DNA of 64,000 nt from Chloropicon primus (GCA_023205875.1 CP060768.1:372001-436000); one strand, 5' to 3'. Shown: positions 32,827-43,031, counted from the stretch's first letter. Numbers and translations: made by a program. Notes: generated by a model not told the origin, from the sequence alone.

Positions 32827-34545
32827 TTAATACTTGGCCGATGCGTAGCGCTTGCGGAGTCTCTTGTCAAAAGTGTCCAAAGTCGTGGCTGTCTCATTGA
32901 TCATCTTTGTGAACTCAGTGAGCTCAATCTTGCCGTTATGATCCGTGTCAGCCTCCTCGATGATCTGCTCCACCTCGTCATCGATGTCTTCGAGGTACTC
33001 GCTGTAAGGAATCGCTTGCTTGATCTCCTCCGCAGATAGCTGGCCATCGCCATCCTTGTCGATCTCGTTGAAGAGGTCAGATACGATGTTCTGCCACTTC
33101 CTGTCCTTCTGCAAGGTCTTCAAATCCAACAGCGCGACGACGAATTCGTTTTGGTCCAGCTGCCCATTCCCGTCCACATCGATGTTCTCGATAATAACTT
33201 TCGAATCGTGGTCGCTCACCTTGTAGCCGTACTGTTTCAGACCCTCGACCATCTCTTTCTTGTCGATGAAACCGTCGTTGTCTATGTCCAGCTTGGAGAA
33301 GATCACACTCAATTCTTCCATTTCGTCCAACTCCAAGTACTTCAGGGCCTCTGTCAGGACTTTCCTCTTCAGCCTGTGGAAGCTGCCGATGGACTGAAAC
33401 TTTTGGATCATCGTGTCGTTCAGCGCAGCAGAGGGGGAGATGTCCGTGTCCAGCCACGGGTGCTTCACAATCTGCTCGTACGTAAGCCGCTTCGACGGAT
33501 TCCTCTCGAGCATCCTGGCGGCCAAGTCCTTCAACTGCGGGGAGATGTTTTTCCATATGGGTTTGTTGAAGCTCACCGGCTTGCTTGACACTTTCTGGCA
33601 CAAGTTCGCAAAAGTATCGCAAGGCTCAAAGGGGTTCTTCCCCTCTACGAGGAAGTAAAGCACGCAGCCCGCAGACCACACATCCGCGGGTTTGCCGTAC
33701 CCCTTCTTCATCAACACCTCGGGAGCCATGTAAAACGGAGTGCCCGTGGTGTCCTTCTTCGGCTTTCCCGTCCACATGCAGCTCAGGCCGAAATCGATCA
33801 TCTTCAGAGGCGCTTTCGGGCTCTTCTCCGACTTGAGGAAGTTCTCCGGCTTGATGTCGCGGTGCAAGATGTTCTGCTTGTGGCACTGCCCGACAAGCCT
33901 AGCGATGTCCTGGAAGTAAACCCTCACGTCAGACTCCCTGAAGTTCGAATTCGCGTTCACGTTGTAGATCAGGTCGCCCCCCGAGCAATGCTCCATGACC
34001 ATGTAGACCGCTCTCGCGTCCTCGTAAGCGTCCTCGAAATGCACGACGTTCAGGTTGTTCCTCAGCTTCATCATGATCTCTATCTCGAGCAGGAGGGCGT
34101 GGCCGTGCCTCTTGCTCCTGAGGAGGTCCTTCTTGATCCGCTTCACCGCGAAGACTTCCTTCTCCTCCGGGTCTGCTGGACGCCTCCTCTTCGCGAGGAA
34201 AACGGATCCAAAGGCCCCCCTCCCCAGCATGCGCATCGTCTTGAACTCGGCTTCGTACGACGTCTTGAAGTTGAAGTTGCCATCGTACCCGTCATCCACG
34301 CTCCTCTTGATCTTCTGCAAGCTCCTCATCGTCAGCCGGCTCCGCTGGGAGACGGACGAGAGCGACGAGGTCTCGGAGAAGTTCACCGAGGGTTCACTCT
34401 CGCTCCGTTCTGAGTCCGATTTCCCGGACGACGAGTCCCGCGTCGCGAGCAAGGACGACGAGCTCGCGCTCGCCTTCTTCTTCGACCAGCAGAACAGCCT
34501 CCTCCACCACGCCTTCTCGTCCTTGTTCCTCGGACGCTTCTCCAT
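32827..34545 (-). CDS. Calcium-dependent protein kinase (CDPK)
   Basis: 572 aa from ATG 34545. N-terminal variable domain, then a Ser/Thr kinase domain: GRGAFGSVF (P-loop), FAVKRIK (VAIK Lys), ILHRDIKPEN (catalytic loop), MIDFGLS (DFG) and GTPFYMAPE (activation). A junction helix and four EF-hands follow: DIDNDGFIDKKE, DVDGNGQLDQNE, DKDGDGQLSAEE and DTDHNGKIELTE, all with full calcium loops. This is the canonical CDPK of plants, green algae, alveolates and some other algae. No N-terminal Gly/Cys for myristoylation or palmitoylation. TTTCAG just before the start could be the acceptor of a 5' UTR intron. Head-to-head with the WD40 gene. Confidence 0.95.
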   Translation of the reverse strand: MEKRPRNKDEKAWWRRLFCWSKKKASASSSSLLATRDSSSGKSDSERSESEPSVNFSETSSLSSVSQRSRLTMRSLQKIKRSVDDGYDGNFNFKTSYEAEFKTMRMLGRGAFGSVFLAKRRRPADPEEKEVFAVKRIKKDLLRSKRHGHALLLEIEIMMKLRNNLNVVHFEDAYEDARAVYMVMEHCSGGDLIYNVNANSNFRESDVRVYFQDIARLVGQCHKQNILHRDIKPENFLKSEKSPKAPLKMIDFGLSCMWTGKPKKDTTGTPFYMAPEVLMKKGYGKPADVWSAGCVLYFLVEGKNPFEPCDTFANLCQKVSSKPVSFNKPIWKNISPQLKDLAARMLERNPSKRLTYEQIVKHPWLDTDISPSAALNDTMIQKFQSIGSFHRLKRKVLTEALKYLELDEMEELSVIFSKLDIDNDGFIDKKEMVEGLKQYGYKVSDHDSKVIIENIDVDGNGQLDQNEFVVALLDLKTLQKDRKWQNIVSDLFNEIDKDGDGQLSAEEIKQAIPYSEYLEDIDDEVEQIIEEADTDHNGKIELTEFTKMINETATTLDTFDKRLRKRYASAKY

Positions 34546-34931
34546 GCTGCTGCTGAAACACAACAAACAACAACAAACAACAACAACAACAAGAGACAGA
34601 GAGAGAGAGAGAGAGAGGAGAGGCCAGTCGACGCTCCGACGCAACGCGAGGGAACGAGCCAAGAGGCAGCGTAGTCTTGCAGACGCCTTCCTCCAACCTA
34701 ATCGACGACAAGCAGATCGTAGTGAAACCCTAGCCTAGCTGCTTCGTAACGTGCGATTGCGAGGAGGCGAGGCCGTAACGTCGTCACAGAAGAGGGAGGG
34801 GCTTCTCGTCGACGATTGGTTCGTTGTCGAGGGAAGCGAAGTGGCTGGGGGGGAGGCCTAGGTTCATCGGAGCAAGGGAGGAAGTCTTGCCGTCCTTTTT
34901 CTTCTTCTTCTTCTTCTTCTTCTTCTTCGAG

Positions 34932-34971
<40 letters not shown>

Positions 34972-35005
34972 CGTAGCAGAGAGAGCCAGAGAGAGAGGCA
35001 GGCAC
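34546..35005. promoter_or_regulatory. Divergent promoter region with microsatellites
   Basis: Contains CAA-rich and GA tracts at about 34555-34618, (TTC)n at 34901-34927 and (GTT)13 at 34931-34970, the last two just before the WD40 start. No gene. Confidence 0.5.
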
Positions 35006-36163
35006 ATGATGGCGGAGGCCGAAGGAAGGGTTTCGGAGGCGAGGGGCCGATCTGGGGAAGCTTCCTCCTCCTCCTCCTCCTCCTCGTATCGGTGTGTGTG
35101 GAGCTCCGAGGGGGAGGACAGGAGCAAGGGCATTGTCTGCTCGGTTTCGGCATCGGTCGACGGGAGGTACGTCTTCACCGGGGCATCGGACAAGACCCTG
35201 AGAGTCTGGCAGGTTTTGCCCGCGACGTGTGCCTCGAGGTTGAGGTGCCTTCAGACGATCCGCGATGCCCACCAGGACTGGATACGCTGCGTGGCGGTCT
35301 CCCCCGGCGGGGGGCACGTCTTCACCGGCTCGAGGGACGAGACGATTCGGGTCTGGCGCATCAATCCTGGCGGGGGAGGAGGCACGGCGGAGCCAATCCT
35401 GGAGCTCGCTGGGATCCTCAAGGGCCACAACGATTGGGTTCGGAGTCTCGTGACGGTGGACGCGGACGACTCCATCTTGTTCTCCGTCTCGGACGACTGC
35501 ACGATTCGAGAGTGGGACCTCACTCCGTTTTCCAAGGGGAGCAAAAGAGAGGACGACGATGGCGTGGTCTCCTCGTCCGCGCAGGGTAGCGATGGCGTGA
35601 TTCTAGTGGATCGGTGCATGATCAAGAGGACGAGTCCAAAAGGCATCAAGAGCCTCGCGATTTGCCCCCATCGAGAGTTCATTTACATCGGATTCACAGA
35701 TTACACCGTGAGATGCATGGACATCAATGGGAGCGACGTGAGAAAGGCGTTCAAGGGGCACACCGGAATCGTTACCTCCATGCAAATCAGCACCACAGTC
35801 GACTCTCCGGGGCACCACCTTCTCTTCACGGGATCGGACGACCACACTGTGAGACAGTGGTGCACAGGTTCAGCTGTGTGCCTGAAGGTTTTCTCTGGGC
35901 ACTCGGGTTGGATCCGGGACATCAAGGTCTGGTCACGGAAGCTCTTCTCCTGCTCGGAAGATAACAAAATCTTTGTGTGGTCTTTGGACCCCGCCGATGA
36001 CCACAGATCCGCGCCCCCTCCACACGAGCAATGGGTCACTTCTCACTTGACGCTTGAGGGTCACACCGCTGCGGTGTGGCAGCTGGCCATCACGCCAGAC
36101 TGTAGACTCTTGGTCAGCTCCTCAGCCGACGGTCGAATCAAAGCCTGGGGCATTGGGCCTTAG
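35006..36163 (+). CDS. WD40 repeat protein
   Basis: 385 aa, one exon. About seven WD repeats (YVFTGASDKTLRVWQV, HVFTGSRDETIRVWRI, ILFSVSDDCTIREWDL, FIYIGFTDYTVRCMDI, LLFTGSDDHTVRQW, LFSCSEDNKIFVWSL, LLVSSSADGRIKAWGI) forming one propeller. The N-terminal 30 residues are Ser-rich. No additional domain, so only a scaffold role can be suggested; similar proteins of chlorophytes and chromists are annotated generically. Two consecutive ATG codons; the first was chosen. Confidence 0.8.
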   Translation: MMAEAEGRVSEARGRSGEASSSSSSSSYRCVWSSEGEDRSKGIVCSVSASVDGRYVFTGASDKTLRVWQVLPATCASRLRCLQTIRDAHQDWIRCVAVSPGGGHVFTGSRDETIRVWRINPGGGGGTAEPILELAGILKGHNDWVRSLVTVDADDSILFSVSDDCTIREWDLTPFSKGSKREDDDGVVSSSAQGSDGVILVDRCMIKRTSPKGIKSLAICPHREFIYIGFTDYTVRCMDINGSDVRKAFKGHTGIVTSMQISTTVDSPGHHLLFTGSDDHTVRQWCTGSAVCLKVFSGHSGWIRDIKVWSRKLFSCSEDNKIFVWSLDPADDHRSAPPPHEQWVTSHLTLEGHTAAVWQLAITPDCRLLVSSSADGRIKAWGIGP

Positions 36164-36296
36164 CATCCATCCCCAGCCTCGTCCAGGGTCACCGGCTCTC
36201 GTGCGCCGGCCTTTGAAGAATGAGGGCTGGTAGTGCGACACGAGAGTGCGTACTATCGGTGGAGTGTTCTTCCAAGATTGATTGTTATGCCCCGTT

Positions 36297-37460
36297 TTAC
36301 AATTCTGATTTTATTTGGTCTGACCCTTCCCTCCTTTTTGCCGCCAGCCTCGGCGATGTTCTCACCGTTTTCTCCACGACCCTCCCCACCCTTGGCTTTG
36401 CTTGCTCAGCCTCGCCGGCCCCAGGCCGGGGAGGCTCTTCGGCTTCCTCGGGGACCGGTGGCTCCTCCTCCACGTCTTCAGGTTTGGGATGTTCTCCCGC
36501 CATCGCCTCGGGCCCCCGCCCTGCCTCCCTCTCTCTTGCCACCGTTTCGATCTCCACCGGGCTCGCAACTCCGCTCGGTTCATTCGTGCCCGGTCCGGGG
36601 CCCGGTCCCTGCAAAGATGGCGGGGGCGGTGCAGGAGGGGGTGGCGATGGCACCTCGATTGCCTTCCCGTCGTCCCCAACCTTCGCACCCTCTCTGCCAG
36701 GCACAAGTTTGTGGACCGGAGCAAAGTAAAAAACTCTCTTTCCGCCGACGTACACCACCGCAAGGAGGAACAAGCAGAAGCAAAAGTACAGCAGAAACCT
36801 CTCGAACTTCTCCTGGTTCTCCATGGAGGTCAAAAGGTGCTTTCCCCTCCCCAGCAAGCCCGTCTGCTCACTGTACTTCTCGTTCACCTTGGACAGAGTC
36901 TGTTCCGACTCGTCCATTAACCCCAGCGTCGAGCCCGTGTGGTCGAGCTGCCTTACCAAGAGCTGCCTCGTCTTCTGCAGAGAGCTAGTCACCTTCTCGG
37001 CCGCCTCGAGCTCCGTCCGACTCGGCCTGGCCGCCCCGACCTTCCCTGGCCCTACCCCTCGACCCAAGAGCTCCTCCCTCTCCCTCTTCGCTGCCTCGTG
37101 CTTCATGGCGAGGCTCGCGTTGTGCAACACGTCTTTTGCCTTGGAGCGGTTCATCTCCAGCCTTCTCTTATGATCGGAAACAACCTTGCACAACTCCTGG
37201 AACACATCCTCCTTCTCGGCCTCCTCCGAAAGGATCTGCAACTCCCTCAACTGCTGCCGAGCTTTCCCAAGCTTCCCATTCACCCTCGTCGCTGCTTCTT
37301 CGATGCCTCGGGCGTCAAACGACGGGGACGAGGGCGAGGACGTCGTCGGTTGCGTTGCGAGGAAAGCATCGAGATCCTCTTCCACCTCTCCCAGCACCTT
37401 GACGAGGTCGCGGTCTAAGCCTCTGGCCTCCTCGAGCAGATCGTCGTCCTCGATCGCCAT
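36297..37460 (-). CDS. SEC20: SEC20/BNIP1-type ER Q-SNARE
   Basis: 387 aa, one exon. N-terminal helical region, then the Sec20 SNARE motif (LLVRQLDHTGSTLGLMDESE, TLSKVNEKYSEQTGLLGRGK, LLTSME), directly followed by a transmembrane helix (FLLYFCFCLFLLAVVYVGG). A long proline/glutamate-rich tail of about 130 residues follows the membrane span and would be lumenal; it ends IKSEL. KSEL is a KDEL-like ER-retrieval signal, and yeast Sec20 likewise ends in HDEL, which supports the call. Role: Golgi-to-ER retrograde fusion with USE1 and SYP81/Ufe1-type SNAREs. Confidence 0.85.
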   Translation of the reverse strand: MAIEDDDLLEEARGLDRDLVKVLGEVEEDLDAFLATQPTTSSPSSPSFDARGIEEAATRVNGKLGKARQQLRELQILSEEAEKEDVFQELCKVVSDHKRRLEMNRSKAKDVLHNASLAMKHEAAKREREELLGRGVGPGKVGAARPSRTELEAAEKVTSSLQKTRQLLVRQLDHTGSTLGLMDESEQTLSKVNEKYSEQTGLLGRGKHLLTSMENQEKFERFLLYFCFCLFLLAVVYVGGKRVFYFAPVHKLVPGREGAKVGDDGKAIEVPSPPPPAPPPPSLQGPGPGPGTNEPSGVASPVEIETVAREREAGRGPEAMAGEHPKPEDVEEEPPVPEEAEEPPRPGAGEAEQAKPRVGRVVEKTVRTSPRLAAKRREGSDQIKSEL

Positions 37461-37468
37461 GGCGATCA

Positions 37469-37481
37469 GATCGACTCACGG

Positions 37482-37516
<35 letters not shown>

Positions 37517-37923
37517 TAACCGATCGATCACTTGCGCTGGCGATCAGACACTACGGCAGGCCGATCGATCAGGAGGGAGAGAGGGAGTCGAGGGAGAGCG
37601 AGAGAGAGTGTCGAGCCTTTCACTACAACAGACCGATCGACTCACGGAGGAGCAGGAGCAGGAGCAGGAGTAACCGATCGATCACTTGCGCTGGCGATCA
37701 GACACTACGGCAGGCCGATCGATCAGGAGGGAGAGAGGGAGCCGAGGGAGAGCGAGAGAGAGTGTCGAGCCTTTCACTACAACAGACCGATCGACTCACG
37801 GAGGAGCAGGAGCAGGAGCAGGAGTAACCGATCGATCACTTGCGCTGGCGATCAGACACTACGGCAGGCCGATCGATCAGGAGGGAGAGAGGGAGCCGAG
37901 GGAGAGCGAGAGCGAGTGTCGAG
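37469..37923. repeat. Three tandem 154-bp repeats
   Basis: The landmark TTGCGCTGGCGATCAGACAC occurs at 37532, 37686 and 37840, exactly 154 bp apart. Units contain a variable GGAGCA run, CCGATCGATC palindromic motifs and a GAGAGAGAGGGAG purine tract. It lies in the shared upstream region of SEC20 (minus) and the small secreted protein (plus). The third unit is shortened at its 3' end. The open frame across it is not coding, since 154 is not a multiple of three and each unit is read in a different frame. Confidence 0.92.
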
Positions 37924-37993
37924 CAGACCGATCCATCGAGGAGAGGCAAGGAAGAGCGGGGATCGGCGATCGGTGCATACGGCAAAGCGAAAC

Positions 37994-38419
37994 ATGATGG
38001 GGAGGGTCAAGGTGTGTCTTTTTGTGGGCGAGACACTTGTCGCGTTCACACTGGTGCTTGCTGCGATCGCGGTCACTGCTTCCGAAGCTCAAGGAGATGC
38101 AGGTGGCCTCGGCAGCGGTGGTGCAGCGGGGAACAACACGTTCCTCTCGGTCCTGAGGGCCCACCTCGGCTCTGTGAATTTGACTAGCCTTCGCGAAGCT
38201 TTCGACGATACCGGCTCGAGCGATATGGATGTAATCCCCCTCGTCCTCACCAAGTTCGCAAGCAACTGGCTGAACTCCACGTACGCGACGATGTTCCAGT
38301 ATTACTCGGTGAGCAAGCAGCAGGATAACCAGACGGTCACGAACTTCATCGCCGAGATCGCGGCCAATGCGATCCAAGATATTGTCGTTCCCGGAGCAAA
38401 CTTGTGCCTGACATCCTAG
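37994..38419 (+). CDS. Small secreted glycoprotein, unknown
   Basis: 141 aa from ATG 37994, one exon. A signal peptide (VAFTLVLAAIAVTASEA) is followed by a Gly-rich stretch and a helical body with N-x-T sites (NNTF, NLTS, NSTY, NQTV), ending LCLTS. No family recognised. The start follows the 154-bp repeats. Tail-to-tail with the PLP enzyme. Confidence 0.65.
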   Translation: MMGRVKVCLFVGETLVAFTLVLAAIAVTASEAQGDAGGLGSGGAAGNNTFLSVLRAHLGSVNLTSLREAFDDTGSSDMDVIPLVLTKFASNWLNSTYATMFQYYSVSKQQDNQTVTNFIAEIAANAIQDIVVPGANLCLTS

Positions 38420-38548
38420 GGCGCGCCGACACTCGAGGCTTGACAACCCAAAGCGCAAGCAAGCACAACTAATTTTCTTTCCTTTAAATGAGCCATTATT
38501 ATTTCCCGCAAGTTCGTTATTGGTACATCCCTCCTCCTCGATAAACCA

Positions 38549-40029
38549 TCACTTTGCTTGCCCCGAGCTTGCCCCTACGGCAGCCTCCGCACCGGCAAAG
38601 GCCTCCTTCAGATCGCCGATCAGATCGTCAATGTTCTCTATCCCTGCGGAGATCCTCACCAGGTCGTCCACCAGGCCCCTCTCCTTCCTGATCTCCGCGG
38701 GCACCGAGGCGTGAGACATGTAGCACGGCATGCTGATCAAGGAGGTGACCGAGCCAAAGCTCACCGTGATCTTGAAGAGCTTGGTGTCCTCGACAATTCT
38801 TCTGCTTGCTTCCACGCTCCCCGTCTCAAAACTGATGATGGATCCTCCCGAGGAGGCCTGCGAGGCGTGAATACCGCTGTTTGGATGCCCAGGGAGCCCG
38901 GCGTAGTTCACCTTCTTGACCAGGGGGTGGCCCGCCAGGAATATGGCGATCTTCTCTGCGTTCTGGGCCTGCTTCTCCATCCTGAGAGCCATGGTCTTCA
39001 GCCCCCTCAGGGACAGCCAGCACTCGAACGGAGACATCATGTTGCCCTCCGCGTTCTGGTGGAAGTAAATCTCCTCGCAGAGCTCCTTGCCGACGACAGA
39101 GAGGATCCCTCCGGTCACGTCCGAGTGCCCCGCGATGAACTTTGTCGCCGACGTCATCGAGATGTCCGCTCCCAGATCAATCGGCCTCTGAAAGATGGGC
39201 GCCATGATGGAGTTATCCACGCAGACCACGGCTCCATACTCCTTGGCCACCTTGCAGATGGCAGAGATGTCGCAAACCTCGAGCCTTGGGTTCGTGGGCG
39301 ACTCGATCAGTACCAACTTCACCGGAGGCTGGCCATTCCCCTGAAGGTAGGACGCGATCCAGTCAGTCAGTCAGTCAGTCAGTCAGCCTCCAGGGCCGAG
39401 AGGCTCTTGATCTACGGCATTCGCCTTACCTTGGTTCCCTCCTCCAGGGCGGCCTTCACCTCCTCCACCTGCGTCATGTCGACGTGCTTCACCGTCAGTC
39501 CTTGCTTCGCGGGAGCTATCTTTCCCAAGAACCTCTGGGTTCCGCCATAGATGTCGTTCCCCGCCAGGACGCACTCCCCTGGCTTCACAAGCCTCATCAC
39601 CGTCGCGATGGCCGCCATGCCGCTCGCGAAAGCAAACGCTCCATCAGCGTTCTCGATGTCTGCCATCTGATTCTCTAGCAACGTCCTCGTCGGGTTCCCG
39701 CTCCTCGAGTAGTCATAAGCCCCGAAATCCGTTGCTCCGGGTTGGTTGAATGTCGCCGTCTGGTACAGCGGAGGCGCAACCGAGTCGAATGGGTCCTCGA
39801 GCTTTCCAGCAAGGTGAACGAGCCTCGTCTCGATCGTGGGCCTCTTGCTCGCACTTGCCGTCGTCCTTCCGTTCTTCTTCTTCTTCATCATCATCATCTT
39901 CGTCGTCGTCGTCGCGCTTCTAGCCAGGCCAGGTGATGTTGCGGTCGCGCTCGTTCGGCGCCTCCGTCCTGGCCCCGTCCTCGTCGTCGCTCCCGTCGTT
40001 CGCGCACTAGCGGCGGCCATCGTCCTCAT
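38549..40029 (-). CDS. Cystathionine gamma-synthase/lyase-family PLP enzyme
   Basis: Exons 40029-39430 and 39340-38549, phase-0 intron of 89 bp containing (CAGT)n; 463 aa. The N-terminal 65 residues are Ala/Thr/Arg-rich with MMMMKKKK and look like an organelle-targeting peptide. The Cys/Met-metabolism PLP fold then follows: PPLYQTATF, YDYSRSGNPTR (phosphate and PLP contacts), ASGMAAI, VLIESPTNP, VVCVDNS, SATKFIAGHSDVTGG (Lys Schiff base) and VRISAGIENIDDLI. It acts in trans-sulfuration; synthase, lyase and methionine gamma-lyase cannot be told apart by eye. The proposed join supplies GNGQPPVK before LVLIES, as family spacing demands. Confidence 0.93.
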
Positions 40030-40385
40030 TCTATTCTATCCACAGAGAGAGAGAGATCCCAGCAAGCGCCCGAAGATGGATGATGATGATGGATGCTTGG
40101 TGGTGGTGATGGTGGCGGCACAAGGCCAAGGAGAGGATAGGGTTGGTGGTGACAGTCATTGTGGCGGTCTCTTGCTCTCTTGCTCTTTCCAGGAAGCCCT
40201 CACTTGATAAGATTGAGGAGGAGGAAGGTGTTGGATGGATGATGGATGGTTGTGGTGCCAGTGACGGGGGCAGCAACGGACGGACTTGATGGCAAACAAA
40301 GTGAATAGATGAAAGCGATCTCAAATGCCGCAACAACAACAACTTGTGGTCGGCCTTTGTGCACCTCGAGTCGAACAGAACGGCG
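40030..40385. other. Intergenic, no gene
   Basis: Upstream of the PLP enzyme and downstream of the methyltransferase. GATGGATGATGATGG-type repeats at about 40073-40100 and 40235-40255. Nothing else seen. Confidence 0.5.
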
Positions 40386-41570
40386 CTACGAAACATCGGC
40401 GACGTACACGGAGTGACTCAGGGCATCCCTTGGCCTCACCCAATCCTTCTTCCACACTTGGTCGTACTCAAAGTCAGCGGGTATGAGGTCCGTCTTGTAC
40501 CTCCCCATTGAGGTATCCACCCACTCGAGAAAGTCCGGAGCGCCCGGGTAGAGCACATTGTCGGCGACGACTGTGGTGCCCGTGCCAATCAATCCCGCGT
40601 CTTCCATCGCTTGGAGATCTGGGAGGTAACACGGCTTGCAGTGGTCGAAGAAGACGAACGAGGCCACCTCGCCCGGAGCCATTCTCTCCTTGAGGTCGGG
40701 AATCCTGCAGGAAGCACACCACAAAAAAGGAGAGACAGAGAGAGATGGACAAGTCAGACCAAGGGGCAGCAGGAACAGAGAGAGACAGAGACAGAGAGAG
40801 ATGGACAAGTCAGATCAAGGGGCAGCAGGAACGACGAGTCGGCGTGACTGCCATTACCTTTGGGCCCCCTCCCCCTCCAGGATCTCCACGACTTCGCCAA
40901 ACCCCGCATAACGCACGAGCTCCCGGGCAACGGCCGCGTGTTTGGGCTCGAACTCCACGCAAGTCAACGTGCCCTGAAGCGGCAAACTCATTGCCGTCCA
41001 AATCGCAGAGTACCCGAGGAACGTTCCCAATTCCACAGCCCTCGTCGGCTTCGCCTCTTTCACAAGCCTCGCCAGGATCTTGGCTTTCTCTTCGTGCAGA
41101 AAGTAGGTTGGATAGTAGTCCCCAAACGTCTGCATCGCTGCAAGGACCGCCATGGCGTCCCCCTCTCGGGCCTGAGACTTAATGAATGGAAGGATGTCCG
41201 AGGGCTGAGCGTACGGCCACTGGCTATAGAATGCCGGGTCCTTGACGAGCGTCGCCGCCACCGCCGTCCCTCCCCGGAGCACGTGGCCCACAACGAACCC
41301 CCTTCTCGAGATCCCCCCAAGACAACGACATCTTTGCGACGTTCGTTGCGTTCCACTCGATGATGATGTCGACGCCGGCGTCGTCGAGCATCTCGACCTC
41401 TCCGTGGTGGTCCCTCCGCTTCCTCCCTTCACTCGCGTCGCCATTCCTCGTGAGGAAGAGGAAGAGGAAGAGGAAGAGGAGCGCCAGGGCCAAGGGCCTT
41501 TGTGGATAACGAGCACGTGCCGAGGGCGAGGGGAGGGAGGGGAGGGAGTGATGGATGACTCCGTGTTCAT
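40386..41570 (-). CDS. Catechol-type O-methyltransferase, 5' end unresolved
   Basis: Exon 3' parts: 41570-40858 and 40704-40386, phase-2 intron of 153 bp. The reliable region begins at about 41295: PSDILPFIKSQ, AVELGTFLGYSAIW (SAM motif), CVEFEPKHAAVA, FFDHCKPCYLPD (metal Asp and catalytic Lys), VADNVLYPGAPDFLEWV. This order is that of COMT. Upstream of about 41300 the in-frame translation is poly-Ser and unlike protein, while another frame (41493-41304) reads a hydrophobic anchor (LALALLFLFLFLFL) and IIIEWNATNVAKMSL, as in membrane COMT. The two would be linked near a C/G-run at 41298-41302. A missing intron or a homopolymer error is likely. Confidence 0.82.
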
Positions 41571-41721
41571 CGAGATGGAGATGGAGGGAGCGGGTATGGG
41601 ATCTCTTGCCAGGGCTATCTTGCCCACCTCTGCAAAGGGTTCGTTCTGGAGGGAGGAAGGGAAGAGAAGAAGACTCTTAAGGCGTTGTGACCAATGGATT
41701 TCAACATGATATAGTGTTGCT

Positions 41722-42482
41722 TTACTCGGTTATTGACGCTGGAGTCTTGTCGACCTGGCCAAGGTAGCACTTGGCCAGGAGAAAGTCGATGTTCACCCAC
41801 TTGTGATACTTGTTAAATAATCTCGTGGCGTCCTTTCCCGCGCCTTGCATGAGGTAGTCCACGCCCCCTGGGTGAAACTTGATGTACCTCGTGACGTTGT
41901 AGACCTTGCCAGCGAGGACCATCCAACAGTCGTCCACGGTCTTGTGCTCCCCCACCTCCTTGAGGGTGATCTTCCTGGCCAGGGGCCTCCCCCGATTCCC
42001 ATTGAGGTCCTCCGTCGGGCTCCGCGTCAGTCGGACCCAATCCACTTGACTGTACCCCTTCTCGAACGGCACCTTCTTGCGCCTCGTTGGCGCTGGTGCT
42101 GCAGCACCTATCGGTCGTGGCTCCCCCTTGGACGACGACGATCTGTGACGAAGCAGAGAGAGAGAGAGAGAGGGAGACGCATCGAAAAGTACTCCTCGGG
42201 TCAGTTACTTCCTCGGCGCGCAAGGGTCGAAACCATTTCCTGCGCCAACGAAGAGCAGCAACGCTGTTGTTGTCGCCGTCGTTTAGGTTTAGCTCGATCT
42301 CGATCTCAAGAAGAACAAGAAGAACAGGAAGAGAGAAGGGGATCGACGTACCCTTTCGTTTGTGTCGGAAATCCTGGGAAGGAGACCGAAGAAGCCGCCC
42401 CTTCCTGGTCGACACGCCCCTTCTCCTCCTGGGTCCTGTCTGTCACCGTCGCGAAGGCTGTCAGCGGCACCTTCCCTTCCAT
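41722..42482 (-). CDS. Cytochrome b5-domain protein (CYB5R4 N-terminus-like)
   Basis: Exons 42482-42352 and 42142-41722, phase-2 intron of 209 bp with a CT-rich acceptor; 183 aa. The N-terminal 75 residues are Pro/Ser/Arg-rich. Then GYSQVDWVRLT, conserved before the b5 domain in NCB5OR, and the heme domain: DDCWMVLAGKVYNVTRYIKF, HPGG (first His ligand), AGKDATRLFNKYHKWVN (second His). It lacks the flavin reductase part of CYB5R4, so it is a stand-alone soluble electron carrier. The joined model replaces a non-ATG start and gives an ATG and a clean codon across the junction. Confidence 0.88.
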
Positions 42483-43031
42483 CGGTCAACCAAGGTATGA
42501 AAAACTCGCGACACCCGGCTACTCAACCTCCAAGCGCGGCCACGCCCCTCACCACGGCATCCAAGTCCCCACCCTCCTCTTCTCGAGCGAAGAGCAAACT
42601 CCGAAGAAGACACTTGATCCGCGTCAACGCCGGTACCAAACGAAAGCTCTCGAGACGACGCTCCTTGCTCACCAGGTCCCCGTCCCTCTGACCCGACCCC
42701 GCCGCCGCCAAAGTGAATGTAAAGGTAAAGGTAAAGGTCTCCCTCCCTCCACTATATGAATCCAATCAATCAATCGATCAATCGAACAATCGAACAATCG
42801 AACAATCGAACAATCGATCCTTTCCTCGTGCCGGTTCCGCACGCCAACGAGGCCGGTACCGTTCGAAAGCTCTCGAGTCGACGGTTGTTCCTCGTCAGGA
42901 CATGTTCCCTCCCCCGTTCCCTTCCGCGCTCTGCCTCGTCTTCGCCAAGGAGCGCTCCTCTCCTCTCCTCTCCTCTGTCGTCGTCGTCGTCGTCAGAGGT
43001 GGTGGGTGGTCTGGCGCGTCGGCGCTGCGTC
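42483..43031. promoter_or_regulatory. Divergent region with AATCGAAC repeats
   Basis: Between the b5 gene (minus) and the F-box gene (plus). AATCAATC/AATCGAACAATCG repeats lie at about 42762-42820, AAAGGT repeats at about 42717-42740. ATG 42756 is in frame with the downstream gene, but the translation there is repeat-derived, so it is treated as 5' UTR. Confidence 0.5.

Noticed and set aside
37469-37923. CRISPR-like array
   Set aside because: Units are long and contiguous without unique spacers, and this is a eukaryotic nuclear locus.
37532-37993. Long frame through the 154-bp repeats, in frame with the small secreted protein
   Set aside because: The unit length is not a multiple of three, so each unit is read in a different frame; the translation is repeat-driven and the signal peptide begins at 37994.
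42756-43031. N-terminal extension of the F-box protein from ATG 42756
   Set aside because: The translation comes from AATCGAAC repeats and Ser runs; the F-box begins shortly after ATG 43032.
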